From assembly GCF_003966915.1 (NCBI RefSeq), contig NZ_AP018150.1, forward strand, positions 558,001-622,000: a stretch of 64,000 nucleotides of DNA. Direction: 5' to 3'. Under the pieces are notes generated by a model. The model was not told the DNA's origin. It was given only the letters and a program-made list of their open reading frames with translations, and ran no database searches. Both the position numbers and the translations under genes were made by a program. Below, piece after piece: positions 1-10,105 of the stretch. Each line of letters opens with the position of its first letter. The first letter of the stretch is position 1. This DNA is from Mycoavidus cysteinexigens. Lineage in GTDB: Bacteria > Pseudomonadota > Gammaproteobacteria > Burkholderiales > Burkholderiaceae.

Positions 1-249
1 GGACCGGCTACTCGCCAACGTGGAGATGCTTACAGATCTGGTCTGGTCAGTAAAATCATACCTTACGGGCTATATTTAGAGTTTTGTGTAAGGATACGGC
101 TTTAGTGATAGATGTCTATTATTCTCTACAGAACTCAATATGGTCTTGATTAAAATATTTTCCTGATTTATCTTGATTTAAGCTTTTTTAAAAAGCTGGA
201 TATTTTTTATTAGTAAAAAAATATTTTAAAAATTTCAATTGGAGTAAAA
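1..249. other. AT-rich intergenic start of window
   Basis: No convincing gene is seen. Bases 1-108 are open on the plus strand up to a TAG and could be the tail of a gene entering from the left, but the peptide is not recognisable. Bases 50-105 loosely resemble 9050-9105 (shared TAAAA and GTGTAAGGA words), so this may be an old mobile-element end. The stretch just before the lipoprotein gene is very AT-rich and probably holds its promoter. Confidence 0.4.
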
Positions 250-1050
250 ATGTTAAGGAAATTGGCTTGGGTAAGTGTTTTGACAGTAAGCGTTTCACTT
301 GTGGGTTGTGGGGGCGGCAGTAACGATACTGAAGCAACCAGAGAGTCGGCGGCAGATGTGAGTCATGCTCCGGCAGAGGGCACAACATCGATAGCAAAAT
401 CTCAAAATGGCCGAATAGTTTTACGGATTGATGGTAAGGGAGCAGAAACTAACTCTAAGGTTAAGATTTTGGAGATTTCTCAAATCAGCAAACTTGATTC
501 TAAGTGGGGGGAAAAATTAGCAAGTTTTTTCCTTTCGAACAAGACGCCAGTTCTATTTAAAATTGAGGCAGACGCTGAATACTATGCTACGCTCCCTAAT
601 CCAGGCTTAAATATCAATTTAGATTTGAAAGAAGAAGTATCAAAAGAAAATTTGCAGATTAAACGGGTAAATGTAGATGCTGATGGGGATTTTTCTTTCG
701 AACAGATTGAGGGGTGGGACGTCTCTGAATTTATGAAATGCGGGAAAGGAAGGGACACGTATGTTAGCGTAGTAGCAGCAGCCCCAGCATTGAAGCCAGG
801 CTACTATATTGTTGAGGTAAGTTCTGATATTTTTGCTCCCAGGGGTCGTTGGTTTGATCCCACTCCTGCTTCAACGGTAGCTGATGATATTTCAGCTACT
901 ACGGGTTTCGATTCTACCCAGAAAACTGAAATAAATCTTTCGGAAAATGGCGTAGCATCTTCTCCGGAAGTGAAAGCGGAAGAGGAAGAGGAAGACCAAC
1001 CTTTGAAATGCAATCGGAAGAAGCATTATTCCTCTTCTGAAAAAGAATAA
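250..1050 (+). CDS. Putative lipoprotein of unknown function
   Basis: This encodes 266 residues. It starts with a lysine/arginine-tipped hydrophobic signal segment (residues 3-19) ending in the lipobox LVGC with Cys20, followed by a short Gly run, so it is probably a lipid-anchored envelope protein. A GGAG lies just upstream of the ATG, which supports this start. The mature part has no domain I recognise. The C-terminal tail is strongly acidic (a run of Glu around residues 242-247) and then turns basic. Base composition is more AT-rich than that of parC next door, which suggests acquired or fast-evolving DNA. A perfect hairpin lies between it and parC. Confidence 0.75.
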   Translation: MLRKLAWVSVLTVSVSLVGCGGGSNDTEATRESAADVSHAPAEGTTSIAKSQNGRIVLRIDGKGAETNSKVKILEISQISKLDSKWGEKLASFFLSNKTPVLFKIEADAEYYATLPNPGLNINLDLKEEVSKENLQIKRVNVDADGDFSFEQIEGWDVSEFMKCGKGRDTYVSVVAAAPALKPGYYIVEVSSDIFAPRGRWFDPTPASTVADDISATTGFDSTQKTEINLSENGVASSPEVKAEEEEEDQPLKCNRKKHYSSSEKE

Positions 1051-1106
1051 TTTTAGGTAGGCTGTCCGGTGGGGTCGTTTGAAAAATTCAGACGAGCCTT
1101 GATTAT

Positions 1107-1143
1107 TTGGGCTAAGCTAGAAGCTTATCCTAGCTTAGCCCAA
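1107..1143. terminator. Perfect 14-bp hairpin just upstream of parC
   Basis: The arms 1107-1120 and 1130-1143 are perfect inverted repeats (TTGGGCTAAGCTAG and its complement) around a 9-base loop. There is no T-run on the plus-strand side. It follows the lipoprotein gene and ends 12 bases before the parC ATG, so it could be a terminator for the first gene or a structure covering the parC ribosome binding region. Confidence 0.55.
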
Positions 1144-1155
1144 TATAAACTTTGA

Positions 1156-3465
1156 ATGGAACAGCAAACTATCAACTTCACTGCCCCCAACGGAGCAGAC
1201 ACTGAATTTCTAACCCTTGGTGACTACGCAGAACGCGCCTATCTCGACTATGCAGTCAGCGTAGTCAAAGGCCGTGCGCTGCCCGAAGTAGGCGATGGGC
1301 AAAAACCCGTACAGCGCCGCATTTTGTTCGCCATGAACGAGATGGGGCTTGCTGCTGATGCTAAACCCGTAAAATCGGCGCGCGTGGTGGGCGATGTGCT
1401 GGGTAAATACCACCCGCATGGCGACCAATCTGCTTATGATGCTTTAGTCCGGCTCGCACAAGATTTTTCATTGCGCTATCCATTAATTGATGGCCAAGGT
1501 AATTTTGGTTCGCGTGATGGAGATGGTGCTGCCGCCATGCGCTATACCGAAGCACGCTTGACGCCGATTGCCCAGCTTTTGCTGGCTGAGCTAGATGAAG
1601 GCACGGTCGACTTCATGCCGAATTATGATGGGTCGAACGAAGAGCCAAGGGGCTTGCCGGCGCGTTTGCCTTTTGTCTTGCTGAATGGCGCGGCGGGAAT
1701 TGCGGTGGGCTTGGCAACCGAGATTCCATCTCACAATCTACGTGAAGTGGCGCAAGCGGCAATTGCGTTGATTCGTAATCCAAAGCTGTCCCATGCCGAA
1801 CTCATGGCAATCCTTCCCGGGCCAGATTTTCCGGGGGGCGGCCAGATTATTTCAAGCGCTGATGAAATAGCAGCGGCTTATCAGACCGGGCGCGGCAGTT
1901 TGAAAGTACGCGCGCGCTGGAAAATCGAGGAGCTTGCGCGTGGGCAATGGCAGTTAGTGATTACCGAGTTGCCACCGAATGCGTCGGGGCAGAAGGTGCT
2001 TGAAGAAATTGAGGAGCTGACTAATCCAAAGCTGAAGTCCGGTAAAAAAACCCTCACGCCTGAACAACAACAGACGAAGCAGCATCTCCTTTCATTGCTT
2101 GATGCGGTACGTGATGAATCCGGGCGGGAGGCGGCAGTGCGGCTTGTGTTTGAACCAAAATCAAGTCGTATCGAGGTGGATGAGTTTATCAATACGCTGC
2201 TTGCCCACACCAGCATGGAGTCTAATGTTGCTCTCAATTTGGTGATGATTGGCACCGATGGCCGGCCGCGTCAAAAGCCATTGCTAGAGATTTTGCGTGA
2301 ATGGATTGCGTTTCGTTTTGTGACGATCACGCGGCGTAGTCGCTTTCGGCTGGCGAAGATGGAGGATCGGATTCATATTCTTGAAGGGCGGCTGATTGTC
2401 TTTTTGAATTTGGATGAAGTGATTCGCATTATTCGTGAAGCGGATGAACCGAAGCCCGCCTTGATCAATGCATTTGGCTTAAGTGAGCGGCAAGCGGAGG
2501 ATATTCTTGAGATCCGTTTGCGGCAGCTAGCGCGACTCGAAAGCATCAAACTAGAAAAAGAGTTAGCCGAACTGCGCGAGGCGCGCGCCAAGCTGCAAGA
2601 GCTGCTTGGCAGTGAGGCGGCGATGAAGCGTTTAGTGATACGTGAGATAGAAGCGGATGCTAAACAATACGGCGATGAACGGCGTACGCTGATTCAACAA
2701 GAACGGCGCGCAGTGATTGAGGCGCGTGTGGTCGATGAACCCATCACGGTGATTGTTTCGCAAAAAGGTTGGGTCCGCGGGCTCAAGGGCCATGGCCTGG
2801 ATGCCGCGCAATTTACGTTTAAGGCGAGTGATCAGTTGTATGGTGCATTTGAATGCCGTACGCCAGATACTTTAATTGCCTGGGGTAGCAATGGCCGCGT
2901 TTATTCGATCCCGGTTGCAACCTTGCCCGGTGGGCGTGGTGATGGGGTACCGCTCACTTCGTTGCTTGAGTTGGCGGCAGGCACGCAGCTTTTGCATTAC
3001 TTTGCCGCACCACTTGAACAGCGGCTTTTACTTTCGATGAGCACGGGTTTTGGTTTTATCGCCAAGATTGGCGACATGGTGAGTCGGGTTAAGGCGGGTA
3101 AAGCCTTTATGACACTCGATGCACAGGCCATGCCGCTATTGCCGGTGCCGTTTTTGCCGCAGGCCGCCTATGTCGCTTGTTTATCAAGCGGTGGTCGTTT
3201 GCTCGTATTTAACTTAGATGAGCTGAAAACTTTAGCCGGCGGTGGACGCGGCGTGACTCTAATGGGACTCGATGCTGGAGAGACGCTGCTGCAAACCGTC
3301 GCTTTCGGAGCGGCGGGTTTAGTCTTAATGGGTATTGGGCGAGCGGGAAAGCCGGCCGAAGCCACCTTATCGCTTGCTGCGCTCGCGCCATTTTTAGGTA
3401 AACGCGCTCGCCGCGGCCGCGTACCGGAGCTTAAATTCAAACTCGTGGGTCTGCGGCCCGCGTGA
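1156..3465 (+). CDS. parC: DNA topoisomerase IV subunit A
   Basis: This encodes 769 residues, normal for ParC. Together with ParE, ParC forms the tetramer that decatenates daughter chromosomes. The N-terminal breakage-reunion domain shows [18 protein letters not shown] (residues 43-60), KYHPHGD (84-90) and the catalytic tyrosine Tyr130 in [11 protein letters not shown]. The C-terminal part (after about residue 500) is the beta-pinwheel DNA-wrapping domain. At the position of the quinolone-resistance serine of E. coli ParC (after HPHGD) there is Gln91, which I believe is usual in related betaproteobacteria. parE is not adjacent: the upstream neighbour is the lipoprotein gene. No clear Shine-Dalgarno precedes the ATG, and a hairpin ends 12 bases before it. 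Confidence 0.95.
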   Translation: MEQQTINFTAPNGADTEFLTLGDYAERAYLDYAVSVVKGRALPEVGDGQKPVQRRILFAMNEMGLAADAKPVKSARVVGDVLGKYHPHGDQSAYDALVRLAQDFSLRYPLIDGQGNFGSRDGDGAAAMRYTEARLTPIAQLLLAELDEGTVDFMPNYDGSNEEPRGLPARLPFVLLNGAAGIAVGLATEIPSHNLREVAQAAIALIRNPKLSHAELMAILPGPDFPGGGQIISSADEIAAAYQTGRGSLKVRARWKIEELARGQWQLVITELPPNASGQKVLEEIEELTNPKLKSGKKTLTPEQQQTKQHLLSLLDAVRDESGREAAVRLVFEPKSSRIEVDEFINTLLAHTSMESNVALNLVMIGTDGRPRQKPLLEILREWIAFRFVTITRRSRFRLAKMEDRIHILEGRLIVFLNLDEVIRIIREADEPKPALINAFGLSERQAEDILEIRLRQLARLESIKLEKELAELREARAKLQELLGSEAAMKRLVIREIEADAKQYGDERRTLIQQERRAVIEARVVDEPITVIVSQKGWVRGLKGHGLDAAQFTFKASDQLYGAFECRTPDTLIAWGSNGRVYSIPVATLPGGRGDGVPLTSLLELAAGTQLLHYFAAPLEQRLLLSMSTGFGFIAKIGDMVSRVKAGKAFMTLDAQAMPLLPVPFLPQAAYVACLSSGGRLLVFNLDELKTLAGGGRGVTLMGLDAGETLLQTVAFGAAGLVLMGIGRAGKPAEATLSLAALAPFLGKRARRGRVPELKFKLVGLRPA

Positions 3466-3478
3466 GGCGAGGTTTCTT

Positions 3479-4687
3479 CTAGGCGGTCGTATTGAGCACC
3501 TGCGTAATGGCCTGTGCGACGGTTTCGATATTCCTGGTGTTCAGTGCTGCCACACAGATGCGGCCGGTGCTGACCGCATAAATGCCAAATTCAGTTCTTA
3601 AGCGCTCAACGTGCTGAGCGCTTAAGCCTGAATAAGAGAACATGCCGCGTTGGCGGTTAACAAATTCAAAGTCACGGTTCGCCCCATATTGTTTGAGCTT
3701 GGCAACGAGGTTGCCCCGCATTGACAAAATCCGCTCGCGCATCTCGCTTAACTCTTGCTCCCATAGCGCCCGCAACTCGGGTTTATTTAAGATGGCCGCA
3801 ACAATCGCTCCACCATGGGTCGGCGGGTTTGAATAGGTGGTACGGATCACTAGCTTGAGTTGTGATAGTACGCGCAGCGTTTCAGCTTCACTTGAGGTAA
3901 TGACCGAGAGTGCGCCAACCCGCTCGCCATATAACGAAAACGATTTTGAAAATGAGTTAGCGATAAAGCTATTGATGCCCGCTTCAGCAAACAGCCGCAC
4001 CGCAGCAGCGTCTTCCTCAATGCCCACGCCAAAACCTTGATAAGCAATGTCAAGGAATGGAACCAGTTGACGTTCTTTAACAATGTGCACCACCTGTTGC
4101 CATTGCTCGGGAGTGAGATCGACCCCGGTTGGGTTGTGACAACATGCATGTAATATCACAATCGTACCTGGTGCATAGGTATTGAATGCGTTAACTAAGC
4201 TAGTAAAATCAACATCTTGGGTTTCAGCGTTGTAATAAGGATAGCTGACGACTTCAAAGCCTGCGGCTTGAAAGAGGGCGCGGTGGTTTTCCCAACTGGG
4301 GTTACTAACAGCGACTTTGGCGCTTGGGTTTAAACGTCTCAAAAAATCTGCGCCGATTTTTAAGGCGCCGGTGCCGCCTAATGCTTGGACCGTGGCGATG
4401 CGACCCTGCGCGAGTAGAGGAGAGGCTGCGCCAAATAATAATTTCTGCACCGCAGAGTTGTAAGCGGTGATGCCATCGATCGGCAGATAACCACGGGGCA
4501 CGGCTGCCTCAAGGCGGGCTTTTTCCGCTTCACGCACGGCGCGCAACAGTGGAATACGGCCATCGTCATTTGTGTAAACGCCAATGCCGAGATTAACTTT
4601 AGTGGGCCGTGGATCGGCGTTGAATGTTTCATTGAGGCCCAAAATAGGATCATTCGGGGCGAGTTCGACGGTGGAAAAGAGATTCAT
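3479..4687 (-). CDS. tyrB: Aromatic/aspartate aminotransferase
   Basis: This encodes 402 residues of the class I, PLP-dependent AspC/TyrB family. It would move the amino group between glutamate and aromatic 2-oxo acids or oxaloacetate in the cytoplasm. The PLP-binding lysine is Lys248 in NSFSKSFSLYGERVG. The family signatures HNPTGVDLT (residues 184-192) and the C-terminal GRICVAALN with its substrate-carboxylate arginine are present. It is convergent with parC (13 bases apart) and divergent from uvrB with a 110-base gap that must hold both promoters. AspC and TyrB cannot be told apart safely from sequence alone, and the tyrB name follows Burkholderia usage. Confidence 0.88.
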   Translation of the reverse strand: MNLFSTVELAPNDPILGLNETFNADPRPTKVNLGIGVYTNDDGRIPLLRAVREAEKARLEAAVPRGYLPIDGITAYNSAVQKLLFGAASPLLAQGRIATVQALGGTGALKIGADFLRRLNPSAKVAVSNPSWENHRALFQAAGFEVVSYPYYNAETQDVDFTSLVNAFNTYAPGTIVILHACCHNPTGVDLTPEQWQQVVHIVKERQLVPFLDIAYQGFGVGIEEDAAAVRLFAEAGINSFIANSFSKSFSLYGERVGALSVITSSEAETLRVLSQLKLVIRTTYSNPPTHGGAIVAAILNKPELRALWEQELSEMRERILSMRGNLVAKLKQYGANRDFEFVNRQRGMFSYSGLSAQHVERLRTEFGIYAVSTGRICVAALNTRNIETVAQAITQVLNTTA

Positions 4688-4797
4688 AAAAGCTACTCGA
4701 ATAAAAGACTAGAATAAGGGCATTGTGCCTAAAAACCAAAGTAGTAACCTGAGCTAGGCGCTATGGCATTGCAACTAACCCCATTATTTTATCTAAA

Positions 4798-6885
4798 ATG
4801 ACTGATCCGCGGGAAACTCAAGATACGCTAGACGAATCCAAATTTGTTACTTTTGGTGATTCCCCTTATCAACTGTATCAACCCTATCTGCCTGCTGGCG
4901 ATCAGCCAGGGGCGATTGAGCAGTTATTCAGTGGGGTTGAGGATGGTTTATTGTTTCAGACGCTGCTCGGTGTAACCGGCTCGGGTAAGACTTATACCAT
5001 GGCGAATGCGATTGCCCGGCTGGGGCGGCCAGCGATTGTATTTGCGCCAAATAAAACCCTGGCTGCGCAACTCTATTCAGAATTCCGTGACTTCTTCCCG
5101 CGTAATGCGGTTGAATATTTTGTCTCTTATTACGACTACTATCAGCCAGAAGCCTATGTGCCGCAGCGCGATCTTTTTATCGAAAAAGATTCGTCAATTA
5201 ACGAACATATTGAGCAAATGCGGCTTTCAGCGACTAAAAGTTTGCTAGAGCGGCGTGATACGATCATTGTAGCCACGGTGTCAGCGATCTACGGGATTGG
5301 CAATCCAGGTGAATATCATCAAATGATTCTGACGCTGAGAACCGGCGATAAGTTGGGTCAACGAGAAATGATCGCGCGCCTAATTTCAATGCAATATACG
5401 CGCAATGAAACTGACTTTCAGCGCGGCACCTTTCGCGTGCGGGGCGATACGATTGATATTTTCCCGGCTGAACACGCAGAAATGGCAGTGCGCGTCGATT
5501 TGTTCGATGATGAGATTAATTCATTACAATTATTTGATCCGCTCACGGGACAGATTCGGCGCAAGCTTTTGCGCTTTACCGTATACCCATCTTCTCACTA
5601 TGTCACGCCACGCGAGACAGTGCTGCGCGCGATTGAAACCATCAAAACAGAATTGCGCGAGAGGCTTGAGTTTTTCAATAGCTCAGCAAAGTTGCTTGAA
5701 GCGCAGCGTATTGAGCAACGCACGCGTTTTGACCTTGAAATGCTGCAAGAGCTAGGTTTTTGCAAAGGCATTGAAAATTATTCGCGCCATTTATCGGGGG
5801 CGGCTCCGGGTGAGCCACCGCCAACGCTGGTGGACTATCTACCACCGGATGCTTTGATGTTTTTGGATGAGTCGCATGTATTGATTGGTCAATTAAATGG
5901 CATGTACAACGGCGATCGAGCGCGGAAAGAAAATTTGGTGAATTATGGTTTCCGCTTGCCTTCGGCGCTGGATAACCGACCCCTTAAATTTGCTGAATTC
6001 GAGCGCAAATTACGCCAAGTGATTTTTGTTTCAGCGACTCCCGCTGATTACGAAAAACGCGTATCTGGGCAAGTGGTTGAGCAGTTAGTCCGCCCCACCG
6101 GCTTGATTGATCCAGAGATTGAAGTACGTCCGGCGCGCACGCAGGTGGACGATGTATTAGCCGAAATTCATAAACGCGTGCAGGTTGGCGAGCGCGTATT
6201 GATTACGGTGTTAACCAAGCGTATGGCCGAGCAGCTTACTGAATTTTTATCTGAGCATAACGTGAAGGTCCGTTATTTGCATAGCGATATTGAGACGGTT
6301 GAACGGGTTGAAATTATCCGCGATCTACGGCTAGGTGTATTTGATGTGTTAGTGGGGATTAATTTGTTGCGCGAGGGGCTCGATATTCCAGAGGTTTCGC
6401 TCGTCACGATTTTCGATGCAGATAAAGAAGGTTTTTTGCGGGCGGAGCGCTCGCTGATTCAAACCATTGGCCGTGCGGCGCGGAATGTAAATGGCAAAGC
6501 CATTCTTTATGGGGACTCGATCACCGGCTCGATGCAACGGGCCATCGCCGAAACCGAGCGGCGGCGGGCTAAACAAATTGCGCACAATGAAGCGCATCAA
6601 ATTACGCCGACCGGGGTCGTGAAGCGCATCAAAGATATTATCGACGGCGTATATAACGTGGATGATGCGCGCGCTGAACTGAAGATCGCCCAAGAGCGCG
6701 CAAAATTTGAGGGGATGAGCGAGAAGCAGCTGGCTAAAGAAATCAAACGACTTGAAAAACAGATGATGACACATGCAAAAAATCTTGAGTTTGAACAAGC
6801 CGCACAAGCACGCGATCAACTCGCGTTACTGCACGAACGGGCATTTGGGGCAAACACCCATGATCCATTGAATGACGCAAATTGA
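4798..6885 (+). CDS. uvrB: UvrABC excinuclease subunit B
   Basis: This encodes 695 residues, full length. UvrB is the damage-verifying helicase-like subunit of nucleotide excision repair: loaded by UvrA, it recruits UvrC. The Walker A motif is GVTGSGKT (residues 58-65). The DNA-clamping beta-hairpin is seen as [15 protein letters not shown]. The DESH Walker B box follows (LMFLDESHV), and helicase motif VI is QTIGRAARN. The C-terminal UVR domain that contacts UvrC is intact ([15 protein letters not shown]...). No SOS (LexA) operator is obvious in the tyrB-uvrB gap. Downstream, 64 bases separate it from tRNA-Arg. Confidence 0.97.
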   Translation: MTDPRETQDTLDESKFVTFGDSPYQLYQPYLPAGDQPGAIEQLFSGVEDGLLFQTLLGVTGSGKTYTMANAIARLGRPAIVFAPNKTLAAQLYSEFRDFFPRNAVEYFVSYYDYYQPEAYVPQRDLFIEKDSSINEHIEQMRLSATKSLLERRDTIIVATVSAIYGIGNPGEYHQMILTLRTGDKLGQREMIARLISMQYTRNETDFQRGTFRVRGDTIDIFPAEHAEMAVRVDLFDDEINSLQLFDPLTGQIRRKLLRFTVYPSSHYVTPRETVLRAIETIKTELRERLEFFNSSAKLLEAQRIEQRTRFDLEMLQELGFCKGIENYSRHLSGAAPGEPPPTLVDYLPPDALMFLDESHVLIGQLNGMYNGDRARKENLVNYGFRLPSALDNRPLKFAEFERKLRQVIFVSATPADYEKRVSGQVVEQLVRPTGLIDPEIEVRPARTQVDDVLAEIHKRVQVGERVLITVLTKRMAEQLTEFLSEHNVKVRYLHSDIETVERVEIIRDLRLGVFDVLVGINLLREGLDIPEVSLVTIFDADKEGFLRAERSLIQTIGRAARNVNGKAILYGDSITGSMQRAIAETERRRAKQIAHNEAHQITPTGVVKRIKDIIDGVYNVDDARAELKIAQERAKFEGMSEKQLAKEIKRLEKQMMTHAKNLEFEQAAQARDQLALLHERAFGANTHDPLNDAN

Positions 6886-6906
6886 AATAATCTTCAAAAT
6901 AGGGCA

Positions 6907-6935
6907 TTTTCAACTTCAAAGCAAGCTGCTATAAT
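6907..6935 (+). promoter_or_regulatory. Likely sigma70 promoter of tRNA-Arg
   Basis: A perfect TATAAT lies at 6930-6935, 14 bases before the mature tRNA 5' end. A weak -35 (TTTTCA, 6907-6912) sits 17 bases upstream. It lies between the uvrB stop and the tRNA, so it should serve the tRNA alone. Confidence 0.6.
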
Positions 6936-6949
6936 CTCTGCCTTAGTGT

Positions 6950-7026
6950 GCGGCTGTAGCTCAGTTGGATAGAGTACTTGGCTACGAACCAAGGGGTCGT
7001 GGGTTCGAATCCTGCCAGCCGCGCCA
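6950..7026 (+). tRNA. tRNA-Arg (anticodon ACG)
   Basis: A 77-base cloverleaf with CCA encoded. The acceptor GCGGCTG (6950-6956) pairs with CAGCCGC (7016-7022) and the discriminator is G7023. The anticodon stem CTTGG/CCAAG frames the loop CTACGAA with ACG at 6984-6986, the arginine tRNA whose A34 is normally edited to inosine. The T-arm GTGGGTTCGAATCCTGC is intact. A strong terminator follows, then an insertion-sequence fragment, so this tRNA marks the left edge of an island. Confidence 0.97.
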
Positions 7027-7034
7027 GTATTTAT

Positions 7035-7068
7035 AAGCCCCGCAGCAATTTTTTGCTGCGGGGCTTTT
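7035..7068 (+). terminator. Rho-independent terminator of tRNA-Arg
   Basis: Stem AAGCCCCGCAGCAA (7035-7048), a T4 loop, the complementary arm 7053-7066, then TTTT. It is symmetrical enough to stop transcription from both sides, including the minus-strand transposase fragment. Confidence 0.85.
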
Positions 7069-7093
7069 CCTTATGTGGGGGATTTTTTTCGAT

Positions 7094-7411
7094 TCAACCT
7101 ATTTTTGCAAAAATAATAGTGTTGCAATGACCGGTTGAACTCACCGCCGCTTTTTTTAAAATATCGTGCTCCATTTTGACCCGTGCTAGCTCTGCTCGTA
7201 GCCTACTTATTTCCATTTGCTCCGCACTGATCGGCCTGCTGCTTGCGCCAACTAAGCTTCCTGTTTCATAGACTTTGATCCAGTTGTGTAGCGTTTGATC
7301 TGCGATCCCTAGTATTCTGGCGACCGCAGCAACACTCTGACCATTAGCTACAAGCCTCATCGCCTCAAGCTTGTATTCAAGAGTGTACCGTGCCCTCTTA
7401 ATTTTTGACAA
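7094..7411 (-). pseudogene. IS3-family transposase OrfA, orphan copy
   Basis: This encodes 105 residues resembling OrfA of IS3-type elements. An N-terminal helix-turn-helix region (YTLEYKLEAMRLVANGQSVA, then LGIADQTLHNWIK) is followed by a leucine-zipper-like stretch ending EHDILKKAA. OrfA supplies sequence-specific DNA binding. The normal ending after KKAA is replaced by an unrelated stretch. No orfB with the DDE catalytic core follows, because the tRNA-Arg terminator is reached within 30 bases. The element is therefore a dead remnant. It marks an insertion beside tRNA-Arg. Confidence 0.8.
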
Positions 7412-7437
7412 TTTTCCCCTTCTTTACTAGATTTTAA

Positions 7438-7644
7438 ATCTTCAGTAAGAGATTCGTTTCTCGGGGACAAGGTCAATATTGGACTTCATCTCAAAGTGCG
7501 CTGAATTTAAGTAATCTATCGATTCAAGGTGCGCGGGGTTTAAGTCAAGTAAACGCTCGTATAATTGAACAAAGACAAAGAGATGAAGAAAGTTTTAGCG
7601 AAATTTCTGTCGAGGAAGATGACTTTGTCGAGATTCCGGTTTAA
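7438..7644 (+). pseudogene. Gene 3' end fragment, copy 1 of 2
   Basis: An open frame without a start codon runs to TAA at 7642-7644. It encodes a C-terminal tail with the words YWTSSQSALNLSNL, IQGARGLSQVN and the acidic end EEDDFVEIPV. Nearly the same sequence occurs at 11342-11577. The second copy differs mostly by conservative or silent changes (SVEEDDFVEIPV against SAEEDDFVEVPV). The parent gene is not recognised. The fragment begins right where the IS3 OrfA remnant ends, so the insertion probably cut the parent gene. Confidence 0.55.
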
Positions 7645-7904
7645 AGGGCGACTGTCGAAATTAAAAAGGTGTTGAAGGGGGGCTGCTTACGAAACGGAAA
7701 AATCGTACGATAGGTTTTCCAAAGGATACATAACGATCGGTATACGGGTTGCTTTGACTGTCGCAATATTGCCTGTACTGGTTGGCAATAGTCCATTTTG
7801 CGTTGCCATTTAAGCAAATTTTGTTGCTGTGATATGCCCTCTACGTCAAAGTGATGCCCGGTTGATCTATACGCTAACTTGGCATCAATTCCAGGAGTTT
7901 TTTC
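7645..7904. other. Intergenic region upstream of kdsB
   Basis: No gene is seen. A ribosome binding site (CCAGGAG, 7891-7897) precedes the GTG start of kdsB. Any kdsB promoter should be here, but none is convincing by eye. Confidence 0.4.
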
Positions 7905-8714
7905 GTGAACAATATACGTTTTGATGTAGCAATCCCCGCTCGTCTTCAGTCCACTCGGTTGCCTGAAAAAGCGTTAGCCCATATTGACGATAAGCCCATG
8001 GTTATACACGTGGCACACCGCGCGCAGAAATCTGGCGCGCAACGCACAATAATTGCGACGGATTCTGCGCGTATTGTTGAGTGCGCTAAGCAATATAATA
8101 TAGAAGTTATATTGACAGCAGAGAGCCATGTCTGTGGAACCGACCGGCTCGCGGAGCTTGCGACCAAGCTGGATTGGGCAGATGATCAGATCATAGTAAA
8201 TGTGCAGGGCGATGAACCGTTAATCGATCCTACATTGATTCAAGAATTGGCAGCTCACTTAGCAGCACACCCCAGCTGTGCGTTAGCGAGCGCCGCGCAC
8301 CCCATTAGTAGCCCCGAAGAAATTTTTAACCCCAATACAGTTAAAGTGGTAATCAATGCCAAAGGGCATGCATTGTACTTCTCTCGTGCACCTATTCCTT
8401 GGGCGCGTGATGCATGGCCGGACGTAATGGGAGAAAATGGTTTTTCTGCAAGTAAAGCAGCCTATGTTAGCGAACTGCCAGTGTATCGCCATATTGGTAT
8501 ATATGCATATCGTGCTGATTTTTTACGCCGATTTGCTACCCTAACACCCTCTCCTTTAGAAAAAGTGGAAGCATTGGAACAATTGCGCGCGCTGTGGCAT
8601 GGTGAATCTATTGCTATATATGTAACGGACAAAGCGCCTATTGCAGGCGTAGATACTGCTGCTGATTTAGAGCGTGTACGTACTTTATTTAAGCAGGGGT
8701 TACCCTTTGCGTGA
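7905..8714 (+). CDS. kdsB: 3-deoxy-manno-octulosonate cytidylyltransferase
   Basis: This encodes 269 residues from a GTG start preceded by CCAGGAG. KdsB makes CMP-Kdo from CTP and Kdo, the activated sugar needed for the lipopolysaccharide inner core (or for Kdo-containing capsule). The N-terminal nucleotide-binding signature is IPARLQSTRLPEKAL. The middle carries the metal/substrate motif VNVQGDEPLI, and the C-terminal part has HIGIYAYRADFL and SPLEKVEALEQLRAL, all typical. It lies in the same island as a kdsD homologue on the opposite strand. Whether it is the only kdsB of the genome cannot be told from the window. Confidence 0.93.
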   Translation: MNNIRFDVAIPARLQSTRLPEKALAHIDDKPMVIHVAHRAQKSGAQRTIIATDSARIVECAKQYNIEVILTAESHVCGTDRLAELATKLDWADDQIIVNVQGDEPLIDPTLIQELAAHLAAHPSCALASAAHPISSPEEIFNPNTVKVVINAKGHALYFSRAPIPWARDAWPDVMGENGFSASKAAYVSELPVYRHIGIYAYRADFLRRFATLTPSPLEKVEALEQLRALWHGESIAIYVTDKAPIAGVDTAADLERVRTLFKQGLPFA

Positions 8715-9110
8715 CACCACCCCAACTTGGATTTTACAAAAAATCCGCAACCTCCTTCCCAAGAAACCCACTGGTGTTATGCTGCTTTCTGACGATCCCC
8801 GGCGTTCTCAGGCGACTATGAGTGGTTATACTCATAGTCTTACCGTACACGTCGGGTGCAAATGCATGCCACGCTAGGCATTGTAAGACAGGAGCGCCGA
8901 ACCATCAATCGACTGCCCGTTGAAATTGAGTCCGGCCATGTCCTCTGGATGCACAATACTGTGCGCTGACTTGCGCGGCTATGTGAACATCGCCCAGTGC
9001 GGCTCTGAAATAACCTCCAAACTCATTTCTTCATGCCATTTCGTTTGGTTAAAACGATATCTTATGGTGCACCTTTATAGTTGTGTGTAAGGACGTGGGT
9101 TGTCCGTTCT
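8715..9110. other. 395-base gap between kdsB and kdsD
   Basis: No intact gene is seen. A hairpin lies at 8814-8839. On the minus strand, a short frame ends at a TAG near 8874 with an orderly tail (HPEDMAGLNFNGQSIDGSAL...), possibly the relic of a lost gene. Bases 9050-9105 loosely resemble the first 105 bases of the window. The stretch looks like debris between two acquired segments. Confidence 0.35.
8814..8839. terminator. Hairpin downstream of kdsB
   Basis: GACTATGAGT (8814-8823) and ACTCATAGTC (8830-8839) form a perfect 10-bp stem with a six-base loop, about 100 bases after the kdsB stop. There is no clear T-tract (CTTACC follows), so terminator activity is uncertain. Confidence 0.4.
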
Positions 9111-10082
9111 CTAAAATCCATGCTCTTCGAGCACCTTTATATTTGATACTCCAAAAAACATAGAAGATTTATCTACAGCTACCAGGGCAGTTATTCTATT
9201 TCTACGCATGTAATCAGCGGCTTTTGACGCAAGTGTATTTTGACTAACCGTCTTTATTGTTTTTTTCATAAATTGAGATACATTGGTTTCTGCTAAGTCA
9301 GGACTCTGCTTTATTATTTCTTTAATATCTCCATCTGAGAGAAGTCCCAATGGCAACCCTTTGTCGTTAATGATAACGATGAAACCATACTTTTTCTCTG
9401 CAAGGATAACAAGTGCATCAATTAAGCTGGTCTCTGGATAGACGTAGGGGCTATCTTCCATAGTGACCACGATGTCAGAGACTAATGTCGTTAAAGACTT
9501 TCCCAGACTTCCTGATGGATGATTTTTTGAGAAATCTTTATCAGAAAAGCCTTTCAATTCCATAAGAGCAATTGCAAGAGCATCTCCTAAAGCAAGGGTT
9601 GCGCTAGTACTTACAGTTGGAACAATGTTAAATGAACAAGCCTCTTTTTCTATTTTAAATGATAGACATATATCTGCATTCAGCGCTAATGGAGATTTGT
9701 CATCTCCTGTTATAGATATAATAGGAATTCTTCGTTGCTTTAAAGTCGGCATTAAATTGACTATCTCTTCGGTTTTCCCGCTAAAAGAAATCAATATGAC
9801 AATGTCATCGCTTGTTAACATTCCTAGATCCCCATGTTTAGCTTCTGTGGGATGCATAAAGAAGCTCGGGGTGCCCGTGGAAGATAAACTCGCGGATATT
9901 TTTCTACCGATATGCCCGCTTTTTCCTAGACCTAGGATGATGACGTGTCCATCTGAAGAGTTAATTAGATTTACCGCGTCAAAGAAACCACTATTGTAGA
10001 GTGATTTGGAAATCTCATGCAGAGCATTAGCCTCTTTAGCTAAAACACTACTCCCAATTTGAACCACCGTTTCCTTATCCAT
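9111..10082 (-). CDS. kdsD: Arabinose-5-phosphate isomerase (KdsD/KpsF family)
   Basis: This encodes 323 residues, the usual length. KdsD converts ribulose-5-phosphate to arabinose-5-phosphate, the first step to Kdo. The N-terminal SIS sugar-isomerase domain (about residues 35-180) shows VIILGLGKSGHIGRKI, FFMHPTEAKHGDLGML and LISFSGKTEEIV. The sequence NHPSGSLGKSL links it to two CBS domains (about 205-323, DALVILAEKKYGFIVI and LASKAADYMRR...). The gene is clearly more AT-rich than the core genes, which points to horizontal origin, as in capsule clusters (KpsF type). A cytidylyltransferase-like gene tail sits directly upstream, so it probably came from a Kdo-capsule operon. Confidence 0.9.
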   Translation of the reverse strand: MDKETVVQIGSSVLAKEANALHEISKSLYNSGFFDAVNLINSSDGHVIILGLGKSGHIGRKISASLSSTGTPSFFMHPTEAKHGDLGMLTSDDIVILISFSGKTEEIVNLMPTLKQRRIPIISITGDDKSPLALNADICLSFKIEKEACSFNIVPTVSTSATLALGDALAIALMELKGFSDKDFSKNHPSGSLGKSLTTLVSDIVVTMEDSPYVYPETSLIDALVILAEKKYGFIVIINDKGLPLGLLSDGDIKEIIKQSPDLAETNVSQFMKKTIKTVSQNTLASKAADYMRRNRITALVAVDKSSMFFGVSNIKVLEEHGF

Positions 10083-10105
10083 ATCGTCTGTTCGATGAGA
10101 TAAAA

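Noticed and set aside
4688-4797. LexA operator in front of uvrB
   Set aside because: No CTGT-N8-ACAG-like palindrome could be found in the gap.
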